DNA of 11,320 bases from Geobacter sp. UBA698 (GTDB taxonomy: Bacteria > Desulfobacterota > Desulfuromonadia > Geobacterales > Pseudopelobacteraceae): positions 13,415 to 24,734 of the forward strand of contig DBMM01000033.1 in assembly GCA_002298925.1 (NCBI GenBank), written 5' to 3'. The stretch's first letter is position 1. Every line of letters begins with the position of its first letter. Under the pieces are notes generated by a model. It worked only from the letters and a program-made list of their open reading frames with translations. It ran no database searches and was not told the origin of the DNA. The translations under genes were made by a program, and so were the position numbers. Positions 6,462 to 11,320 of the stretch are shown one piece after another.

Positions 6462-8186
6462 ATGTCCAAGACAGCGGTTTTACCTGCTCTGAAAAACCCG
6501 CTCAAACCAGCCACTAAGATCGAATTCAACATCCCCGGCGAGATCTCCCGCGCCAGGGGGGGTTACGAAGAGGCGATGCAGGAAGGTTACGACCTGATAC
6601 AGCGCCCGATCAAGTCGGTCAGTATCGATCAGATCGAGAAACAGCACTTCAAGAAACGGATGACCGTCTGGGAGCGGATCAAGGTCCTGACGGAAGAGGA
6701 ACCGAACATCCTGTTCCAGAACTGGGGCAAGAATCTGGACGGCGCCTCGCTGGTCACCGGGATTCTGAATATTCATGGCCGGGATGTGGCTCTCTACGGG
6801 CATGACTTTACCGTGCGGGCCGGTTCCATGGATGCCACCAACGGCAGGAAACTGGCGCTTCTGTTCCAGATGGCCGGAGAGAACGGCATCCCGGTCATCG
6901 GCATGAACGACAGCGCCGGCGCATTCGTCCCGGCCGGAGTGGGCGGCCTGGACGGCTATGCCGAGGCCTTCACCGCTCTGCGCAAGATCAGCGGAGTAGT
7001 TCCCAGCATCATGTGCATGTTCGGCTATAATGCCGGCGGCGGCAGCTACCTCCCCCGCCAGGGAAGTTTTGTGATCCAGCCCGAAGACACCTTTTTTGGA
7101 CTCACCGGTCCGGGCGTGGTCAAGTCGGTACTGGGCGAGGACATCACGCCGGAGGAACTGGGCGGCCCCAATGTCCATGGCAGATCAGGCGTGGCAGACC
7201 TGACCGTCGGCGATGAAGTCGCCGCCCTGCGAACCACCCTCCAGTTGCTGAATTACCTCCCCAGCAACAATGGGGTCATGGCCCCCTTTCAGGAAACCAG
7301 CGACCCGCTCGACCGGAAGACCTGGGAGATCAACACCCTGCTCAAAAAGGCCTTCAACTCCCCCACCGGTTTCAACACCCCCTTTGATGTTTCGATCATC
7401 ATCCAGCAGATCTGCGACCATGGTGATTTTTTTGAGCTGCAGCGCAACCGGGCCAGAAACGTCATCACCGCTTTCGGCCGCCTGGGTGGAAACGTGGTCG
7501 GCTTTGTAGCCAACAACAGCGCCGTGGATTCAGGCCAGATCGACTGTGATGCCGCCTTCAAGGTTGCCCGCTTCAACCGCTTCTGCAACATCTACAACAT
7601 CCCGATGATCTTCATGGAAGACACCACCGGCTTCCTGCCCGGCCGCGAGCAGGAAGCCCGCGGCATCGTCCAGGCCGGACGGGCCATGCTCGACTCCATC
7701 GTCGACATCAGAACGCCCCGCATCCTGCTGATCCTGCGCAACGCTTACGGCGGGGCCTATGCCTCCTACAACAACTACCCGACCGGCGCCAACCTGGTCC
7801 TGGCCCTGCCGACCACCCGCCTGGCGGTCATGGGGCCAGCCGGAAAGGAGTTCGTCTACAAGGACGAACTCCGCAAGCTGCGCACCTCCGTCAATGCCCG
7901 CATTAAACAGGGCCTCCAGCAGCGTCTGGAGGCCGGGGTCAAGGAAGATGCGGCAAAGATGGATGCCGAAAGGGAGGCAGCCGAGTGGCTGAAGAGCCAA
8001 GAGGCGCTACTCAACATGAAGTACGAAAAGGAGCTGATGAACCCCAAAGAGGCTCTCAGTCTGGGCTCGATCTCCTCTCTGGTAATGCCCACCGACCTAC
8101 GCAAGGTTCTCGGTGAAAACATGAATTTCTTCCTCAGGCATTACAAGGCATCACCGATGCAGGCCGTACAGCGCGAGTTCTATTGA
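6462..8186 (+). CDS. Biotin-dependent acyl-CoA carboxylase, carboxyltransferase subunit
   Basis: The 574-residue protein has the two-lobed carboxyl_trans fold of PCC-beta/AccD-type and GcdA-type enzymes, which move the carboxyl group between biotin and an acyl-CoA or 2-oxo acid. The N-lobe begins with RMTVWERIKVL and has the oxyanion-hole loop GYNAGGGSY (188-196). The C-lobe has DTTGFLPGREQE (387-398) and RNAYGGAY (426-433), the counterpart of RKAYGGAY in propionyl-CoA carboxylases. The length is between PCC-beta (about 510-540) and GcdA (about 587), with an N-terminal extension of about 60 residues. I chose the ATG at 6462 because the ribosome-binding site AAGGA (6449-6453) lies eight bases upstream; the ATG at 6453 overlaps that site. 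The partner subunit is the next gene. Propionyl-CoA is a plausible acceptor, but the acyl specificity is not readable here. Confidence 0.87.
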   Translation: MSKTAVLPALKNPLKPATKIEFNIPGEISRARGGYEEAMQEGYDLIQRPIKSVSIDQIEKQHFKKRMTVWERIKVLTEEEPNILFQNWGKNLDGASLVTGILNIHGRDVALYGHDFTVRAGSMDATNGRKLALLFQMAGENGIPVIGMNDSAGAFVPAGVGGLDGYAEAFTALRKISGVVPSIMCMFGYNAGGGSYLPRQGSFVIQPEDTFFGLTGPGVVKSVLGEDITPEELGGPNVHGRSGVADLTVGDEVAALRTTLQLLNYLPSNNGVMAPFQETSDPLDRKTWEINTLLKKAFNSPTGFNTPFDVSIIIQQICDHGDFFELQRNRARNVITAFGRLGGNVVGFVANNSAVDSGQIDCDAAFKVARFNRFCNIYNIPMIFMEDTTGFLPGREQEARGIVQAGRAMLDSIVDIRTPRILLILRNAYGGAYASYNNYPTGANLVLALPTTRLAVMGPAGKEFVYKDELRKLRTSVNARIKQGLQQRLEAGVKEDAAKMDAEREAAEWLKSQEALLNMKYEKELMNPKEALSLGSISSLVMPTDLRKVLGENMNFFLRHYKASPMQAVQREFY

Positions 8187-8210
8187 TTCAAAAATCAAAC
8201 TAGGTTGATT

Positions 8211-8262
8211 GGCTAAAGGCTGAAGACTGTCAGGGAAAGCTTATTACCTTCAGCCTTCAGCC
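8211..8262 (+). repeat. Long hairpin with tandem TTCAGCC heptamers between the carboxylase genes
   Basis: GGCTAAAGGCTGAAG (8211-8225) pairs with CTTCAGCCTTCAGCC (8248-8262) over 15 positions with a single A-C mismatch, around a 22-nt loop. The right arm contains TTCAGCC twice in tandem (8249-8255 and 8256-8262). A separate trio TTGATT / AATCAA / TTGATT (8183-8188, 8193-8198, 8205-8210) overlaps the carboxyltransferase stop codon and can form alternative small stems. There is no T-run, so termination is unlikely. It resembles dispersed heptamer or REP-type elements, and could tune the ratio of the two subunits through RNA processing or stability. Confidence 0.6.
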
Positions 8263-8275
8263 CGAACACCCAAGT

Positions 8276-8290
8276 TCCAACCGATTGGAG
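8276..8290 (+). promoter_or_regulatory. Small stem enclosing the biotin carboxylase ribosome-binding site
   Basis: TCCAA (8276-8280) can pair with TTGGA (8285-8289) around CCGA. The GGAG at 8287-8290, ten bases before the ATG at 8301, is the only good ribosome-binding site for this gene and is partly inside the stem. A 5-bp stem is weak, so an effect on translation is only a possibility. Confidence 0.3.
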
Positions 8291-8300
8291 ATAGAGACCA

Positions 8301-11180
8301 ATGCCTGATTACTACATGAACAACCCCTTGATCCACAGGAACCGCCGTCTGGCCGCATCACCATCGCCGTGGGTCAGCTCATTCGCCTGCGAGGACCTGA
8401 AACCGCTGATCGTCTGTCGCGGCCCCATCCGTAAGGAAGCCATGGACGTCTACACCGAGATGGGGATTACCCATTACGGAATCCTGCTCTCCGAAAAAGA
8501 CTCGATCGTCTACCCCCGGGCACTGGCTCCCGAACTGCGCACACTGACCGATTCCCGGCGCGTCCACCGCGTACCCGATTATACCGGTGCCAGCAAGGAA
8601 GAGCGCGTCGAGCGCATCAACCAGATCATCCAGATCGCCAAGGAGAACGGCTACGACTCGATCTTCGCCGGTTACGGCTTCATGGCCGAGGATGACGAGT
8701 TTGTGGCCGCCCTCGAAGCGGCAGGCCTGATCTTCATCGGCCCCTGTTCGGCCACCCAGGCCGGCGCCGGCAAGAAGGACGAGGCCAAGCGCACCGCCCT
8801 CAACGTCAATGTCAGTGTGACCCCCGGCATCAACAACGTCACCGCCCGCACCCTGGTGAAAAAACATCCCGACCGGCAGAAGCTGCTGACACTGGCGGCA
8901 GCGGACGGCCTGGCCTGTGATCCCAACGTGCTTCAGGACAGCTCGCTCTCCCTTGAGGACCTGGCAGACCACATCCTGTATGCCGCCTATGCCAGGGGGA
9001 TCGACCTGTTTTCGGTGGAGGAGCTGTGCGCCCAGGTCCAGGAAGAAGTGGTCGCCATGTTCAAGAAATATCCCCGCAGCCGGGTCCGTCTCAAGGCCAT
9101 CGGCGGCGGCGGCGGAAAAGGGCAGCGCATCCTCGGCGCAGCGTTGCTCACCGCAGCGACCCTCGATGACAAGACGATCGCCCAGGCCGCGGCGGAAGCG
9201 CCGGGACTAGTCCGTGAAATCCTCAACGAAGTCAAGGCAAACGGCATCGGCGACAACAAGAACATCCTGGTGGAGCTGAACATCGAGCAGACCCGCCATA
9301 ACGAAATCCAGTTACTGGGCAACGGCGACTGGTGCATCGCCCTTGGCGGCCGCGACTGTTCACTCCAGATGCACGAGCAGAAGCTGCTGGAGGTTTCCGT
9401 CACCCAGGAGGGGCTGCTGGCGGCCATTGCCAAGGCAGAGGCAGACGGCAAAACAGCCGAAGCCAAGGCGCTGCAGAGCGACCTGAACGTGCTTAAGCGC
9501 ATGGAGGCAGAGTCCGAGCGTTTCGGCAAAGCGGTCGGCCTTGATTCGGTTTCCACCTTCGAGTGCATCGTCGACCGGGACCATCACTTTTTCATGGAAG
9601 TGAACACCAGGATCCAGGTCGAGCACCGCGTGACCGAGCTCTGCTACAGCCTCAAGTTTACCAACCCGCAGGACAAAGACGACTTCTTCATTGTGGAATC
9701 CCTGGTGGAGGCCATGGCCCTGCTGGCACGCCACAAAAAACGTCTGCCCCGTCCGGAACGGATCGTACGCTTCAATTCCTCGGTCGAGGCGCGTCTGAAC
9801 GCAACCGATGCCTCCCTCTCGCCCAATGCCGGCGGCGTGATCCGCTACTGGTCGAAACCGATCCCGGGTGAGGTCCGCGACGACCAGGGCATCAGCATGC
9901 TCAATCCCGACACCGGCCAGTTCATGAAATACAACGTGGCCGGCGCCTATGACTCCAATATCGCCCTGCTGCTCACCACGGGCAATGACCGCCTGGACAG
10001 CTATGAACGTCTCTCCGAGGTCATTCGCAGCACCACCATCAACGGCACTAACCTGGCGACCAATCTGGAATTCCACTTCGGCCTGGTGAACTGGTTCCTC
10101 GGCCGCAACGTAAACGCCAAACCGACCACCCGCTTTGTGGTTCCCTATCTGACACTGGTGGGATTGCTCAAGGAAGAGGCCAATAAGCTCGATCCGGTTC
10201 ATGCCTTCGGACAGATGAAGAAACAGTATGCCAAGCGCATGGAAGCATGCTTTCCCGGCAATGCCCAGGCAGCCAGGATCATGTCGGACACGCTCGACCG
10301 CAAGGGCACGCTGATTACCCGCCCCATGGAGCGGCTTCTGGCCGATCCGCACCTGCTCTCCGGCTGGCTGAGCATGAACACCAAAAACTTCCGCTTCGAC
10401 AACGGCAAGGTGGTCTGGCTGAGGAATCCCCTGGGCGTCCTCAACGAGACCTACGAAATCCTGCACATGTCCCACCGTCCCCACAAACCTGCCGCGGACA
10501 TCATCTGGAGTCACGACAACGATCTGCTGCAGGAATCCCTCGAATTCTACCGTGCTCTTCGCGAGGATTTCGGACTTGCCCGGGACGAGTACTTCGAGCT
10601 CAACGACATCCTGCAGCAGGAAGAGCCGCAGGGCGGGTTCGACCAGGAGACCTGGTCACAGATCCGTTCCGCCCATATCGGCTACGAGGCCGGCCTGGAA
10701 CTGCTCGGCATGCTGTTTATGGTGGGCGAGAACGTCAAGTTCTGGGATCTGCGCGTCGAAGAGGATCTGGAAATCACCATCCCCGAATATCTGACAGACC
10801 CCGAATTGCAGGCCCGCATGAAAAAGGTGCTGGTGCCGCCTCCGGCAACCAAGGCCGACGAAATAGTGGCCGTCTGCGGCGGCATGTACTATGGCCAGGA
10901 AGCCCCCGGCATGCCGCATTTCGTCTCTGAAGGAATGCACTTTGAAAAGGGGCAGCCGTTGTACATCATCGAGGTCATGAAGATGTTCAACAAGGTCTTT
11001 GCTCCCTTCTCCGGCACGGTCGACAAGATCATCATCCAGGGGGGAGAAGGAACCATCGTCCAGAAGGGTCAGCCGCTCTTCAAGGTCACGCCTGACGAGA
11101 AGTTCGTGGCTGTTGATCAAGGGGAAATCGAGCGGCTCAAACGTTCAAAGACGGCAGAATACCTTGAGGTTGTACTGTAA
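8301..11180 (+). CDS. Fused biotin carboxylase / biotin carboxyl carrier subunit, divergent
   Basis: The 959-residue protein would carboxylate its own biotin with ATP and bicarbonate and pass the carboxyl group to the upstream carboxyltransferase. The biotin carboxylase part (about 35-610) has GYGFMAEDDEF, the ATP-grasp loop KAIGGGGGKG (K265), H333 in RHNEIQ, E421, EVNTRIQVEH (E433, N435, R437, E441) and VEARLNA (R498). These match E. coli AccC K159, H209, E276, E288, N290, R292, E296 and R338. The C-terminal biotin domain (about 865-935) has EVMKM with biotinyl lysine K894. Residues about 610-865 match nothing I recognise. About 60 extra residues lie between K159-D160 and K265 and about 20 more before E421. 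AccC H236 is replaced by E359. The gene starts 114 bp after its partner, and sucC follows 39 bp later. The acyl substrate is unknown. Confidence 0.88.
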   Translation: MPDYYMNNPLIHRNRRLAASPSPWVSSFACEDLKPLIVCRGPIRKEAMDVYTEMGITHYGILLSEKDSIVYPRALAPELRTLTDSRRVHRVPDYTGASKEERVERINQIIQIAKENGYDSIFAGYGFMAEDDEFVAALEAAGLIFIGPCSATQAGAGKKDEAKRTALNVNVSVTPGINNVTARTLVKKHPDRQKLLTLAAADGLACDPNVLQDSSLSLEDLADHILYAAYARGIDLFSVEELCAQVQEEVVAMFKKYPRSRVRLKAIGGGGGKGQRILGAALLTAATLDDKTIAQAAAEAPGLVREILNEVKANGIGDNKNILVELNIEQTRHNEIQLLGNGDWCIALGGRDCSLQMHEQKLLEVSVTQEGLLAAIAKAEADGKTAEAKALQSDLNVLKRMEAESERFGKAVGLDSVSTFECIVDRDHHFFMEVNTRIQVEHRVTELCYSLKFTNPQDKDDFFIVESLVEAMALLARHKKRLPRPERIVRFNSSVEARLNATDASLSPNAGGVIRYWSKPIPGEVRDDQGISMLNPDTGQFMKYNVAGAYDSNIALLLTTGNDRLDSYERLSEVIRSTTINGTNLATNLEFHFGLVNWFLGRNVNAKPTTRFVVPYLTLVGLLKEEANKLDPVHAFGQMKKQYAKRMEACFPGNAQAARIMSDTLDRKGTLITRPMERLLADPHLLSGWLSMNTKNFRFDNGKVVWLRNPLGVLNETYEILHMSHRPHKPAADIIWSHDNDLLQESLEFYRALREDFGLARDEYFELNDILQQEEPQGGFDQETWSQIRSAHIGYEAGLELLGMLFMVGENVKFWDLRVEEDLEITIPEYLTDPELQARMKKVLVPPPATKADEIVAVCGGMYYGQEAPGMPHFVSEGMHFEKGQPLYIIEVMKMFNKVFAPFSGTVDKIIIQGGEGTIVQKGQPLFKVTPDEKFVAVDQGEIERLKRSKTAEYLEVVL

Positions 11181-11219
11181 CAGCAGGATCGTCGTGCAAA
11201 ATCTTATCAAGGAGAGAGT

Positions 11220-11320
11220 ATGAACGTCCATGAGTATCAGGCCAAAGCAATTTTAAGAAGATTCAACGTCCCGGTTCCCGACGGTCACGTCTGCTACAAC
11301 AGCGCCGGCGCCCGGGAGTG
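11220..11320 (+). CDS. sucC: Succinyl-CoA synthetase beta subunit, N-terminal part (runs off the window)
   Basis: The visible 33 codons begin MNVHEYQAKAILRRFNVPVP, which matches the start of SucC (E. coli: MNLHEYQAKQLF), the ATP-grasp beta subunit of the enzyme that interconverts succinate, CoA and NTP with succinyl-CoA. The start is supported by AAGGAG (11209-11214) five bases upstream. The gene continues past the window end, so the nucleotide and phosphohistidine regions cannot be checked. The 39-bp gap after the biotin carboxylase gene, without a terminator, suggests co-transcription; sucD would be expected next. Related ATP-grasp CoA ligases (malate-CoA ligase) begin similarly and cannot be fully excluded from 33 residues. 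Confidence 0.85.
   Translation, partial: MNVHEYQAKAILRRFNVPVPDGHVCYNSAGARE

Noticed and set aside
9360..10514. Long open reading frame on the minus strand (384 codons).
   Set aside because: It lies fully opposite the biotin carboxylase gene, whose conserved catalytic motifs fix the coding strand. Long antisense frames are expected in high-G+C DNA.
8301..11180. Pyruvate carboxylase.
   Set aside because: There is no HMGL-like pyruvate carboxyltransferase domain (TIM barrel). The transferase is a separate acyl-CoA-type subunit encoded upstream.
1..11320. CRISPR arrays, tRNA or rRNA genes, insertion sequences, phage genes.
   Set aside because: I saw no regularly spaced repeats, no tRNA- or rRNA-like sequence, no transposase or integrase, and no paired terminal repeats of an insertion sequence.

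Overview
This 11.3-kb window is high-G+C bacterial DNA with compact genes and AT-rich promoter patches. The gene set suits an anaerobic member of the Desulfuromonadales/Geobacterales (Geobacter, Pelobacter or Trichlorobacter type): LigA, an HDOD protein, a DUF1847 metal-binding protein, a class A small heat-shock protein and a large biotin-dependent carboxylase next to sucC. This placement is inferred from gene content and protein style, not from a database search.

Left part (1-3000): an HD-domain phosphohydrolase gene on the minus strand is divergent from ligA (NAD+-dependent DNA ligase) on the plus strand. A good sigma70-type promoter for the HD gene lies in the gap. A REP-like palindrome overlaps the ligA stop codon.

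Middle part (2990-5465): a near-consensus promoter precedes a leader of roughly 190 nt, then an HDOD gene and, 47 bp later, a DUF1847 gene. A small heat-shock protein gene follows with its own TTGACA element and ends at a clear intrinsic terminator.

Right part (5466-11320): an AT-rich control region contains a TTGACA promoter, a 14-bp perfect palindrome over the -10 and a 42-nt stem-loop in the leader. It drives an XRE-cupin regulator. After a 140-bp gap with a tandem 9-bp repeat come the carboxyltransferase subunit (574 aa) and a 959-aa biotin carboxylase/biotin carrier fusion. These two are separated by a 114-bp spacer holding a long hairpin. The start of sucC follows and runs off the window end.

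The most interesting item is the carboxylase pair. It keeps the key catalytic motifs, but its biotin carboxylase is divergent, with an enlarged ATP-grasp region, an altered ATP-site motif and an unassigned segment of about 255 residues before the biotin domain. Its placement between a ligand-sensing type regulator and succinyl-CoA synthetase suggests a role in C3/C4 acyl-CoA metabolism, for instance the methylmalonyl/propionyl-CoA to succinyl-CoA route. The substrate cannot be read from the sequence.
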